Origin: Cupriavidus nantongensis
Lineage (GTDB): Bacteria > Pseudomonadota > Gammaproteobacteria > Burkholderiales > Burkholderiaceae
Direction: 5' to 3'
Assembly: GCF_001598055.1 (NCBI RefSeq)
Contig: NZ_CP014845.1
Location: 1,178,001 to 1,242,000 of the forward strand
DNA length: 64,000 bases
Numbering within the stretch: position 1 is the first letter of the stretch; every line of letters starts with the position of its first letter. The notes below the pieces were generated by a model, which saw only the letters and a program-made list of their open reading frames with translations, was not told the origin of the DNA and made no database searches. Made by a program: the position numbers and the translations under genes. This document shows, in pieces, positions 54,722 through 62,886 of this stretch.

Positions 54722-55951
54722 TCATGCCTGTGCCGCCGTCGATGGCTTCACCAGACCGTCCGCCCGGAACATCGCCTTGATGCCGCGCACCGCCTGGCGG
54801 ATGCGCGATTCGTTTTCGATCAGCGCAAAGCGCACGTACTCGTCGCCATAGTCGCCAAAGCCGATGCCGGGCGACACCGAGACCTTGGCCTTGGCCAGCA
54901 GCTGCTTCGAGAACTCCAGCGAGCCCAGCGCGCGGTACGGTTCGGGAATCCGCGCCCAGATATACATCGAGGCCTTCGGGATTTCCACCGGCCAGCCCGC
55001 CTCGATCAGCCCGCGCGCCAGCACGTCGCGGCGCGACTGGTATTGCGCGGCGATCTCGCTCACGCATTGCTGGTCGCCTTCCAGCGCGGCAATGGCGGCG
55101 ATCTGCAGCGGCGTGAAGGTGCCGTAGTCGTGATAGCTCTTGATGCGCGTCAGCGCCGCCACCAGGTCCGGGTTGCCGACCATGAAGCCCACGCGCCAGC
55201 CCGCCATGTTGTAGCTCTTGGACAGCGTGAAGAATTCCACCGCGATGTCCTTGGCGCCCGGCACCTGCATGATCGACGGTGCCTTCCAGCCGTCGAAGAC
55301 GATATCCGCGTAGGCCAGGTCGTGCACCACGAAGATGTCGTGCTTGCGCGCCAGCGCGATCACGCGCTCGAAGAAGTCCAGCTCCACGCATTGCGCCGTC
55401 GGGTTGGACGGAAATCCCAGCACGATCATCTTGGGCTTGGGATAGCTGCCGCGGATGGCGCGCTCCAGCTCGGCAAAGAAGTCGATGCCCGGCACCAGCG
55501 GCACCGAGCGGATATCGGCCCCGGCGATCACCGCGCCGTAGATGTGGATCGGATAGCTGGGATCGGGCACCAGCACGGTGTCGCCGCGATCCAGCGTGGC
55601 CAGCATCAGGTGCGCGAGGCCTTCCTTGGAGCCGATGGTGACGATGGCCTCGGTATCCGCATCGATGTCGACGTCATAGCGCTGGCGGTACCAGTGCGAG
55701 ATCGCGCGGCGCAGCCGCGGAATGCCCTTGGACGCCGAATAGCCGTGCGTATCGGGCCGCTGCGCCGCTTCGGTCAGCTTGGCCACGATATGCGCCGGCG
55801 TGGCGCCATCGGGATTGCCCATGCTCATGTCGATGATGTCCTCGCCACGGCGGCGGGCGGCCATCTTCAGCTCGGCGGTGATATTGAAAACGTACGGGGG
55901 AAGGCGATCGATGCGCGCAAAGCGGCGCTTGCCGGAGGAAGCGGCAGTCAT
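54722..55951 (-). CDS. alaC: Alanine-synthesising aminotransferase (class I/II)
   Basis: 409 aa PLP fold type I aminotransferase. Schiff-base Lys in [15 protein letters not shown], Asn in [12 protein letters not shown], and Tyr in [12 protein letters not shown]. The opening [37 protein letters not shown] is typical of AlaC (glutamate-pyruvate transaminase). Cytoplasmic. Homologues often lie before hom-thrC, but here neither is adjacent (upstream is a lipoprotein gene), so it stands alone. Confidence 0.9.
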   Translation of the reverse strand: MTAASSGKRRFARIDRLPPYVFNITAELKMAARRRGEDIIDMSMGNPDGATPAHIVAKLTEAAQRPDTHGYSASKGIPRLRRAISHWYRQRYDVDIDADTEAIVTIGSKEGLAHLMLATLDRGDTVLVPDPSYPIHIYGAVIAGADIRSVPLVPGIDFFAELERAIRGSYPKPKMIVLGFPSNPTAQCVELDFFERVIALARKHDIFVVHDLAYADIVFDGWKAPSIMQVPGAKDIAVEFFTLSKSYNMAGWRVGFMVGNPDLVAALTRIKSYHDYGTFTPLQIAAIAALEGDQQCVSEIAAQYQSRRDVLARGLIEAGWPVEIPKASMYIWARIPEPYRALGSLEFSKQLLAKAKVSVSPGIGFGDYGDEYVRFALIENESRIRQAVRGIKAMFRADGLVKPSTAAQA

Positions 55952-56094
55952 GAGGGAGTCCTTTACGTAAGCGCCCGGAACCGTCCGAGCGACGTCGGCA
56001 GACTTTGTCTCGTCTGCCGGGGACTCATGTTAGCGGGGATGCGGCGATTGTACAACGGCCATGTGCGACCGTATGCGCGATCGTGCGTGATCGT

Positions 56095-56487
56095 TCAGAG
56101 CAGCTTGCCGCCCGGCGGATGCGTCGGCCGCTCCGCCGGCAGGTTGCGCACGATGCAGTCCAGCGCGCGCGCATCCGACTTGCCGCCAAGCGCCGCGCTG
56201 ACCGAGTCGCGATACTGCGCCGGGGAAATGCGCCGGTAGTACAGCCGCGAGGTCTGGTCCAGCCAGTAGACGTAGTTGTCGTCGTCCCGGCTGCCGCTGG
56301 TGCGCAGCCACTCGCTGATATTGCTGGAGCCGACCACCATATTGGGGCACGCGGTCTGCAGCGAATCGAGATAGGCGTTGAAGCCCCTGGCCTCGATATT
56401 GCGCACGGAGTCCGGCGCACAGGCGGCCAGCGTGGCGATGGAGGCCGCTGCCGCGGCGATGCGCAATGACTGGATGGCAAATGGCAC
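56095..56487 (-). CDS. Small lipoprotein of unknown function
   Basis: 130 aa from GTG with AGGAG eight bases upstream. Signal ends LAACAPD (lipobox, Cys at 23). The mature protein has two more Cys (QTACPN, LDCIVRN) that may form a disulfide and a Tyr/Asp-rich stretch (DDDNYVYWLDQTSRLYYRR). No family is recognised. It follows alaC in the same direction from 144 bases upstream but has its own start context. Confidence 0.8.
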   Translation of the reverse strand: MPFAIQSLRIAAAAASIATLAACAPDSVRNIEARGFNAYLDSLQTACPNMVVGSSNISEWLRTSGSRDDDNYVYWLDQTSRLYYRRISPAQYRDSVSAALGGKSDARALDCIVRNLPAERPTHPPGGKLL

Positions 56488-56560
56488 GGCGCTGCTCCTG
56501 GCAATGGCGATGCCGCCATCTTAGGACATGCCCGCGCCCGCGTACACCGCGCTGGCGCGC

Positions 56561-57388
56561 TCAGTCGTCCAGCGTCTCGTGCACCGCCGACGCCCCACGC
56601 TTCCAGTAAGCGGAGGCGCGAATGCGCTTCTTGTCGATGCCGCGTTCCGTCACCAGATACTGGCGCACCGCCTTCATCGCCGCGCCCTCGCCGGCGGCCC
56701 ACACATAGCCCTCGCCGCGCGGCAGCGCCAGCTTGCGCAGCGCGCCTTCCAGCAGGCTGCCTTCGGGAGCATCCCCGCGATGCAGCCAGTGCACGTCGAC
56801 CTGCGCCGCGCTCGGCAGCGGGATCTGCGCGGCGGCATCGCCCACTTCCACCACGACGATGGCATGGGTGTCGGCGCCCAACTCTTCCAGCCGGCGCGCG
56901 ATCGCCGGCAGCGCCGTATCGTCGCCGACCAGCAGGTGCCAGTCGAACCCCGTCGGCACCACGAACGAACCGCGCGGCCCGCCCACGCCCAGGTACTGGC
57001 CCGGCCGCGCCTGGGCCGCCCACGTCGACGCGGGCCCGTCGCCATGCAGCACGAATTCGAGGTCCAGCTCCTGCTTCGCGGCATCGTAGCGGCGCGGCGT
57101 ATAGTCGCGTGCCGCCGGACGCGGCTGGCCCTCGGGGAACGCAATGCCGTCCGCGGTGACCTGCGGCAGCACCGGCTTGTCCTCGCCGGCAGCCGGGAAA
57201 AACACCTTGACGTGATCGTCGAACGACGCCGAAACAAAGCCCTGCAAGTCGGCGCCGCCCAGCGTCACGCGCAGCAGTTGCGGCGATACCTGCGTGGTGC
57301 GCACCACCTGCAGCAGGCGTATCTTCAGCGGATGGCGCACGCGCTCGACCGTCAGGTTGCGTGCGGATTCAGTAGCGTTTGTCGTCAT
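56561..57388 (-). CDS. Siderophore-interacting protein/ferric-chelate reductase (YqjH-like)
   Basis: 275 aa from ATG 57386-57388 with AAGGA eight bases upstream. FAD-binding SIP domain at the N-terminus (RDYTPRRYD is the FAD motif, HGDGPASTWAAQARPGQYLGVGGPRGSF the phosphate part), followed by a C-terminal NAD(P)H-binding part (LLVGDDTALPAIARRLEEL, YVWAAGEGAAMKAVRQYL). It reduces ferric siderophore to release iron. It lies 78 bases downstream of the PadR gene, forming a YqjI-YqjH-like operon. Confidence 0.9.
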   Translation of the reverse strand: MTTNATESARNLTVERVRHPLKIRLLQVVRTTQVSPQLLRVTLGGADLQGFVSASFDDHVKVFFPAAGEDKPVLPQVTADGIAFPEGQPRPAARDYTPRRYDAAKQELDLEFVLHGDGPASTWAAQARPGQYLGVGGPRGSFVVPTGFDWHLLVGDDTALPAIARRLEELGADTHAIVVVEVGDAAAQIPLPSAAQVDVHWLHRGDAPEGSLLEGALRKLALPRGEGYVWAAGEGAAMKAVRQYLVTERGIDKKRIRASAYWKRGASAVHETLDD

Positions 57389-57466
57389 ATCGGAATTCCT
57401 TGTCTGCGCGCCCTGCGCCTGCCGGGCACGATTGCCAAAGGCCGATGCCAGGGTCAGCGCCATGGT

Positions 57467-58174
57467 TCAGGCCTGCGGGCCTGCTTCGATCTCCGCCGCC
57501 GCGCGCGCCAGGATCGCGGCAATGCGGCGCTGCTCGTCGGCATTGGCTTCACTGCGCATCACCAACGCCTGCTTCAGCGCGGCACGCGCCTGCATCAGCT
57601 CGGGCAGCCAGCCGCCCTGCTCCGAATCAGGCTGCTGCTCGCCACGCATCGCCCGGCGCATCCACTCCATCTTGCGCGCCACATGGCGCAGCCGCGCCAC
57701 CATCACGTCGACCCGCTCGCGATTGGCCGCCAAATGGGCCTTGCCGGTCTCCGACAACTGGTAGCGCTTCTTGTTGCCTTCGGTGTCGACGGTGGCATAG
57801 CCGACTTCTTCCAGGTAGGTCAGCGCGGGATAGACCACGCCGGGGCTTGGCTTGTAGAACCCGTTGGTACGCGTCTCCAGCGCCTTGATCAGCTCGTAGC
57901 CGTGGCTGGGTTTTTCCTCCAGCAACGACAGCAGCAGCAATTGCAGGTCGTCCGCGCTGAACTTGCGGCCGCGGCGCCAGCCTTCCTCGTCGAAGCCGCC
58001 AGGGCCGCCGGGGCCGAAGGCATCATCGTCGCGGCCACCCCAGAAGCTGCCGTGTCCTCGGCCCATGGCGTGTCGGGCCATGTGCGGAGCGAGGCGCATC
58101 ATGAGATGGCGGGCTCTTCCGAGAAAGTCCGGGTAGGGAGCGAAGCCGGGGTGATGGGGGTGGTGGTGATGCAT
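57467..58174 (-). CDS. PadR-family regulator with His-rich N-terminus (YqjI-like)
   Basis: 235 aa. The first residues MHHHHPHHPG and further His/Met in the first 50 residues form a metal-binding-like tail. The PadR winged helix follows (about 75-160; DLQLLLLSLLEEKPSHGYELIKALE, GVVYPALTYLEEVGYAT, NKKRYQLSETGKAHL), then a C-terminal helix bundle. E. coli YqjI is a nickel-sensing repressor of the reductase YqjH; here the same pair is one transcript. AGGAGAG precedes the start. Confidence 0.92.
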   Translation of the reverse strand: MHHHHPHHPGFAPYPDFLGRARHLMMRLAPHMARHAMGRGHGSFWGGRDDDAFGPGGPGGFDEEGWRRGRKFSADDLQLLLLSLLEEKPSHGYELIKALETRTNGFYKPSPGVVYPALTYLEEVGYATVDTEGNKKRYQLSETGKAHLAANRERVDVMVARLRHVARKMEWMRRAMRGEQQPDSEQGGWLPELMQARAALKQALVMRSEANADEQRRIAAILARAAAEIEAGPQA

Positions 58175-58185
58175 GAAGCTCTCCT

Positions 58186-58221
58186 ATATGTCGCTAGACA
58201 TATCTTACGATATATATCGTA
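58186..58221 (-). promoter_or_regulatory. Double palindrome operator of the padR-reductase operon
   Basis: ATATGTC-GCTA-GACATAT (58186-58203) has perfect 7-bp arms, and TACGATATATATCGTA (58206-58221) is a perfect 16-bp palindrome two bases beyond it. Both lie 12-47 bases before the PadR start codon, covering the promoter and ribosome entry region. ATGT/ACAT-type dyads are typical PadR sites. Local AT content is far above the flanks. Confidence 0.8.
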
Positions 58222-58413
58222 CGAGCTAAAGTCAAGGCTCTTCACATTACCGTCCCCTCCCTTCGCCAAGCCTTCCGTGCGTGCGCCGCCGCACCAAGCC
58301 GGGTTGTCTATCGTCCTGCCGCTTTCCAACATTCATTTAACGCCAAGCATCGCGACAGACGGCGCAGCGGCCGGCACGACAGTGAACAACAACAGGCCAA
58401 TCGGGGGACAAGG

Positions 58414-59463
58414 ATGGACGCCAGGATTCAGCGCAGGCTGAGGGCCTGCATCGGCGCCATGATGATGGCGCCAGCGGGAATGGCGTTCGGCGCCATGGAG
58501 GATGCGCTGCTGAGCGCGGAGCCGGTCGGGGCGGCGGCGCGGGGCTATTACGCCGAACCGGCGTATGACATGGGCACCCATTACCAGGGCGGCCATCTGC
58601 GGCTCGGCTACAAGCTGTCCCCAGACTGGTCGCTGGAAGCAGGCTACTGGCGCCGCCACCTCAGCCACGGCGACGACTCCGCCGGCATTGACAGCTGGCT
58701 GGCGTCGACCAGCTATGGCCTGATCACGACGCCGGACGCTGGCCGCAAGCTCACGTTGCGCCTGTCGGCCTGGGGCAACTACACCGGCAGCCTGCGCAAA
58801 TCCGGCGCAATGCCGGGAAGCAAGCTCGCCGACTACAGCATCGCCCATCCGAACGACACGCAGGTGCAGGCCGATCTGGTCTACACCGGTCAGCCGTGGC
58901 CGAGCCAGTCCCTGACCGGCTTTATCAGTGGCGGCTATAGCTGGGTCCGGGCCGGCGATATACAGGGCACGCTCAAGCAAGGCTCTTGCCTTTACAACGT
59001 CAGGGTCGGTGCCGACAACATGGCGACCGGTACGCTGGCGGCGCCATGCAGAGTGGGCCGCGCCACCGCGTCCGGCGGCGGCTTTCGCCTCAATGCCGCC
59101 GATGTCGGCGTCGACGCCGGCAGAAGTTTCAATGACAGCGGCGCATTCGTCGGCGCGGGCGGCTCATGGCGCTGGGGCCTGGGCGCATGGAGCCTGACCG
59201 CGGGCTACCACGTCCAGTACTTCTTCCGCGAACTGGACAATCGCTACATGGCGTATGGATCGGCCAGGACCCAGTTCAACCAGACCGTGCTGTTGCAGGC
59301 GTCTTACGCGATCAACCGCCACGTCGATGTCTTCGTGCGTGGGCAAGGGGCACAGAATAGCCTGATGGGCTACGTGCCGATGCTGTACAACCCGGTCACC
59401 GCAAGCCGGCTTGACCGGACCTATGGGTTGTTTTCAATCGGGTTGCGGATCAGCGGGTTCTAG
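58414..59463 (+). CDS. Predicted outer-membrane beta-barrel protein, unknown function
   Basis: 349 aa; signal peptide MDARIQRRLRACIGAMMMAPAGMAFG. The mature part shows alternating polar/hydrophobic strands with many Gly, Tyr and Trp (QGGHLRLGYKLSPDWSLEAGYWRR, FISGGYSWVRAG, WSLTAGYHVQYFFREL, VLLQASYAINRHVDVFVRG). It ends in GLRISGF with a terminal Phe, as outer-membrane proteins do. Two Cys residues are inside one loop. No family is recognised. Single gene. Confidence 0.75.
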   Translation: MDARIQRRLRACIGAMMMAPAGMAFGAMEDALLSAEPVGAAARGYYAEPAYDMGTHYQGGHLRLGYKLSPDWSLEAGYWRRHLSHGDDSAGIDSWLASTSYGLITTPDAGRKLTLRLSAWGNYTGSLRKSGAMPGSKLADYSIAHPNDTQVQADLVYTGQPWPSQSLTGFISGGYSWVRAGDIQGTLKQGSCLYNVRVGADNMATGTLAAPCRVGRATASGGGFRLNAADVGVDAGRSFNDSGAFVGAGGSWRWGLGAWSLTAGYHVQYFFRELDNRYMAYGSARTQFNQTVLLQASYAINRHVDVFVRGQGAQNSLMGYVPMLYNPVTASRLDRTYGLFSIGLRISGF

Positions 59464-59481
59464 TCGCAGCGAGAACGACGG

Positions 59482-60843
59482 TCAGCGGCGCTGCAGCCGG
59501 ACTCGCACCCCGTTGCCGGAACGGACCGTTACGCGCCCCACCACCTTCGGCACGTGTCCCGGATCCGCTTCGACGCGATACCGGCGAACGATGCTGGCGA
59601 GTATCAGCACGGCTTCCTGCGTTGCATAGGCAGCGCCGATGCACACGCGCGGCCCCTTGCTGAACGGGATATATGCGCATTTCGACGACTCCTTGCCGGC
59701 CGGCGTATCGAAACGATCCGGATCGAACTCGTCCGGCCGCTCCCACAGCGTGCGGTGCCGATGCAGCAGCCACGGCGAAATCAGGATCGGCGAGCCTTCC
59801 TTCACCGACTTGTCGCGGATGCATTGCGATTGCGCGGCCTCGCGCACGAAGAACCCCACCGGCGGGTACAGGCGCAGCGTTTCGCGGAACACATTGCCAA
59901 CCGTCGGCAGGCTCTTGATATCGCTCAGCTCGAATTCCCGCTCGCCCACCGCGGCCTGGATCTCTGACAGCATCTGGTTCTGCAGGTGCGGGCATTGCGA
60001 CATCAGGTAAAGCGCCCACGTCAGCGCACTGGCCGAAGTCTCGTGCCCGGCCAGGAACAGCATGCAGACCTGGTCCACCAGGTCTTCATAGGTAAGCCGA
60101 TCGCCGCTGACCGGATCGACAGCGTCCATCATCGCGGCCAGGATGTCCTGCCTTGCGCTGCCCTGCCCGTTGTCGCGCTCCGCCATCCGTCGCGCGATGA
60201 TCCCCGACAGGATCGACCGGATCTTCTTTGCCGCACGCTTGCTGGCCCAGGCCGAATACAGCGGCGGCAACCGGTAGATCATCAGGATCATCGCCCGTTG
60301 CGCGTGATGCTGGAATTCCAGGAAGGCGTCGTAGATTTCCTTCGCCGCGGATTCTTCCAGAGTTTCCGACAGGATGGTGCGGAAGATGATGTCCGCCGTC
60401 ACGTAGGTCATCTCGCCGTCGACCTCGAACGAACGCCCGTCCGCCACCTCATCCAGGCGTTGCGTCATGCCCGCCACCGAATCGGCCATCAGCGCGAACA
60501 CCAGCCGGAGCCGCGCCTGCGCGAACGCCGGCTCCACCAGACGGCGCTGCCGCTCCCACAGCTCACCGTTGGTGGTGAAGATGCTGGTGCCCAGCAGCGG
60601 CTCCAGCATCCTGTGCATCAGCTTGTGCTTGGGATACGCATGCGCATCCCCCAGGATCCGGCGCACCCAGTCGGCATCGTTCACCATGTAGATGTCCATG
60701 CCGGGCTGCGAGATCTTGCCCATCTTCATCGAATAGCTGCGCTCGAACAGCACATCGATCCAGGAATTCCAGCCACGCAGAAAGCGCAACAGGAACGAAC
60801 TCTTGCGCACATGCGGCTTGGGATACGGGGGCTGGAAATTCAT
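59482..60843 (-). CDS. Cytochrome P450
   Basis: 453 aa, no signal peptide, so probably a soluble or membrane-associated enzyme. I-helix oxygen motif FLAGHETSAS, ExxR as ETLR in FRETLRLYPPVGF, meander and heme loop FSKGPRVCIGAAYA with the proximal Cys. The first 40 residues are hydrophobic-basic (SSFLLRFLRGWNSWIDVLFERS). Redox partners are not encoded nearby. The preceding gene on this strand is an alpha/beta hydrolase, 20 bases away, suggesting a joint task. Substrate unknown. Confidence 0.94.
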   Translation of the reverse strand: MNFQPPYPKPHVRKSSFLLRFLRGWNSWIDVLFERSYSMKMGKISQPGMDIYMVNDADWVRRILGDAHAYPKHKLMHRMLEPLLGTSIFTTNGELWERQRRLVEPAFAQARLRLVFALMADSVAGMTQRLDEVADGRSFEVDGEMTYVTADIIFRTILSETLEESAAKEIYDAFLEFQHHAQRAMILMIYRLPPLYSAWASKRAAKKIRSILSGIIARRMAERDNGQGSARQDILAAMMDAVDPVSGDRLTYEDLVDQVCMLFLAGHETSASALTWALYLMSQCPHLQNQMLSEIQAAVGEREFELSDIKSLPTVGNVFRETLRLYPPVGFFVREAAQSQCIRDKSVKEGSPILISPWLLHRHRTLWERPDEFDPDRFDTPAGKESSKCAYIPFSKGPRVCIGAAYATQEAVLILASIVRRYRVEADPGHVPKVVGRVTVRSGNGVRVRLQRR

Positions 60844-60862
60844 GGGGGGCGAACTGCGGGTG

Positions 60863-62044
60863 TCAGAAAGGCTGGATGCGGCGCGGGCCGGCCGTCATCC
60901 GGAAATAGTCATACTCGTTAGGTAAGGCGCTTGCCATCAGGTACTGGAAATGCAAGCGCTGCTTGCTGCGCTTCATGCGCGCGTATTCCTGCTTGCCGAA
61001 CATGCGGAACGGGCGCACCACCTGCGCGGTGGGCCTGCCCGAGGCCGCGCCGGGAATTCCCGAAATATCGAGCGGATTGGCCTGCGAGAAACACAGCGAA
61101 TCGGCACGGGCGTTCATGTCCAGCCACTGCATCTCCCGCTCTGCCGACAGGCACTGCAGATCACGGCGGAACGCAGTGGCCGACGGCATCAGGCTCAAAA
61201 GCGGAATGCATTGCCCCAGCGTCACCAGCGTCAGGCCGCGGCGCTGCGCCGGCATCAGCGCATCTGCCAGGCGCGCCGCCAGCGACACGCCGACGATCGA
61301 GCCGACGCTATGGCCCACCACCAGCGCCTCATCGCAGGGCGATGCTTCCAGGTCACGGCGGATCCAGTCCGCAAACGCTTCGATGCGCTGGCGGACATCC
61401 TCGGGCTCGCGCTCGCCCCACGCCTGCACGAAACGGTAGATCCGCAGCAGCCAGAACACCGCCAGGCGGTTCGCCAGCGCAACCCCGCCGCCGAACAGCA
61501 CGGCGCCGGCGGCCATCCCGCCCGCCACCGCCAGCCATCCAGGCACTCCCACCGCTGACAGCGCCGCCGAAGCGCCAATCCCGATACCGAGCGACAGCAT
61601 CAGCAGCAGCGCCAGATAAACCAGCGGATACAACGCACTGAAGAACGGCCCGCGGAAGGTCTTGCTGAGGCGGCCGAATGCGCCGCAACCGATATAGCGC
61701 GCATAGCTGGCGAGCGTCGACCACACCAGCCGCGGCAGGCTCGGCTCCCAGTGCCGACGCACCAGGTCGTCCCAATGCAGGAACTGGTACTCCGTGGAAA
61801 CCGGATGGCCATCCCATTCACTGTCGACGTTCCAGGCGCTGACATGCTCCCCCAGCCGCGAGCGGCTTCCCACGGCGACCGAACCGCCATGATGGACGGC
61901 CTGCTTCGCCGACTCTTCGCGATACAGGCGGTGATAGAACGCCGCGCCGCGTGGATCGAAGCCGCTGACGTAATAGACCTTGCGGCGCCTTACGAGGCCA
62001 GGAGCAGCCTGCGCCGGTGTTTCCTGAAGGGCAGCGCTCATCAT
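60863..62044 (-). CDS. Membrane-bound alpha/beta hydrolase of unknown substrate
   Basis: 393 aa; start ATG 62042-62044 or the next Met. The N-terminus KVYYVSGFDPRGAAFYHRLYREES looks like the first strand of a hydrolase fold. Two or three helices follow in the middle (ALYPLVYLALLLMLSLGIGIGA ..., LAVAGGMAAGAVLFGGGVALA), then the nucleophile elbow VVGHSVGSIVGVSLAAR and the C-terminal part with TLGQCIPLLSL. Serine esterase or thioesterase is likely. Its start overlaps the stop of the small membrane gene, and the P450 gene follows after 20 bases: one operon. Confidence 0.78.
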   Translation of the reverse strand: MMSAALQETPAQAAPGLVRRRKVYYVSGFDPRGAAFYHRLYREESAKQAVHHGGSVAVGSRSRLGEHVSAWNVDSEWDGHPVSTEYQFLHWDDLVRRHWEPSLPRLVWSTLASYARYIGCGAFGRLSKTFRGPFFSALYPLVYLALLLMLSLGIGIGASAALSAVGVPGWLAVAGGMAAGAVLFGGGVALANRLAVFWLLRIYRFVQAWGEREPEDVRQRIEAFADWIRRDLEASPCDEALVVGHSVGSIVGVSLAARLADALMPAQRRGLTLVTLGQCIPLLSLMPSATAFRRDLQCLSAEREMQWLDMNARADSLCFSQANPLDISGIPGAASGRPTAQVVRPFRMFGKQEYARMKRSKQRLHFQYLMASALPNEYDYFRMTAGPRRIQPF

Positions 62045-62382
62045 TGCGTTCGGTGGTGCAGATTCTTCTTCAGTACCAGGTCCACGATCGGCTGCTCACG
62101 CTTGTTGGCGCGCCGGCAGTGGTCCTGCTGGAACTTGTCGGTAAACCAGATGATGAAACGGGCCCACCAGCGATGCTGTTCGCGCCAGGCGTGCGAAGAC
62201 ACCGACTCCCAGGCATAGCCATTGAACAGCGTCGCATTGACGAAATGATCGAGCGCCCGCACCCCTGCCCGACCGCGCTCGGTCTTGCCGAAGAAACCGA
62301 TATAGACGATCAGGAGGTATCCGAGGACGGCCAACGGGACGATAAAGATCATCAGCAGGAAGCCGGCGATGCGTTCTCTCAT
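62041..62382 (-). CDS. Small inner-membrane protein
   Basis: 113 aa with one strong N-terminal hydrophobic segment (ERIAGFLLMIFIVPLAVLGYLLIVYIGFFG) and a basic aromatic tail (WESVSSHAWREQHRWWARFIIWFTDKFQQDHC). Its stop lies inside the ATGATGA start of the hydrolase gene, so translation is coupled. No family is recognised. Its place as first gene of the P450 operon suggests an accessory or anchoring role, which is inference. Confidence 0.75.
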   Translation of the reverse strand: MRERIAGFLLMIFIVPLAVLGYLLIVYIGFFGKTERGRAGVRALDHFVNATLFNGYAWESVSSHAWREQHRWWARFIIWFTDKFQQDHCRRANKREQPIVDLVLKKNLHHRTQ

Positions 62383-62731
62383 GGCGGGGGCGAAGAATGG
62401 GGGCTGGGGGCGCAGCGGGGGTAATGCGGTTGGACCTGCTATCCGGTGCCGCTAACGGCGCCAAGGCGCCCGACAGTATAGCGACAGATCAAGCACGGAA
62501 CAGCCGGATATCGGGCCGGCAAGCCGGGTCGAGAATGCCACGGACTTGACTGTTGTAGTTTTGAAACAATATCCAATTTGCTGGCCGCGATCCGCTATTC
62601 GGCGGCGAAAAAACCCGGGGCTTACTCAATGCGAAAATTCGGGCCGGCATCCGGGTTTCCTCCAATTTGTGACTGCCCCGCACCAGCCGTTGAATAGAAC
62701 ACGGAGCTGAACGCTCGACAAAAGGACTCGC
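62383..62731. other. Intergenic region upstream of the P450 operon
   Basis: 349 bases. AT-richer around 62540-62580 (TTGTAGTTTTGAAACAATAT), which may hold promoters for either direction. A 64-codon minus-strand frame (62489-62683) has biased composition and no ribosome binding site and is not called. Confidence 0.4.
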
Positions 62732-62827
62732 ATGCTGCCCCTCAGCCTTGTTCTACTTGCGATAGTTGCCCTTGCCGCCCTTGTGATGGAATCCGCTGTG
62801 CAAGACTGGTGTGACGAACACATATGA
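62732..62827 (+). CDS. Candidate 31-residue membrane microprotein
   Basis: ATG at 62732 with AAAGGA seven bases upstream. The sequence is one hydrophobic helix (LPLSLVLLAIVALAALV) followed by a short acidic tail (ESAVQDWCDEHI) and a stop. Membrane microproteins of this form often regulate transporters or enzymes. It was not covered by the longer-frame calls. Independent evidence is only the ribosome binding site and the composition. Confidence 0.45.
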   Translation: MLPLSLVLLAIVALAALVMESAVQDWCDEHI

Positions 62828-62886
62828 TGGAAACAGGCCAGTGACCTCGTCATGCAGAGCTTTGGCCGCGCGGCCGGATTTATGGG

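Noticed and set aside
62489..62683. 64-codon minus-strand frame between the P450 operon and the capsule gene
   Set aside because: No ribosome binding site, biased composition and overlap with the likely promoter region.
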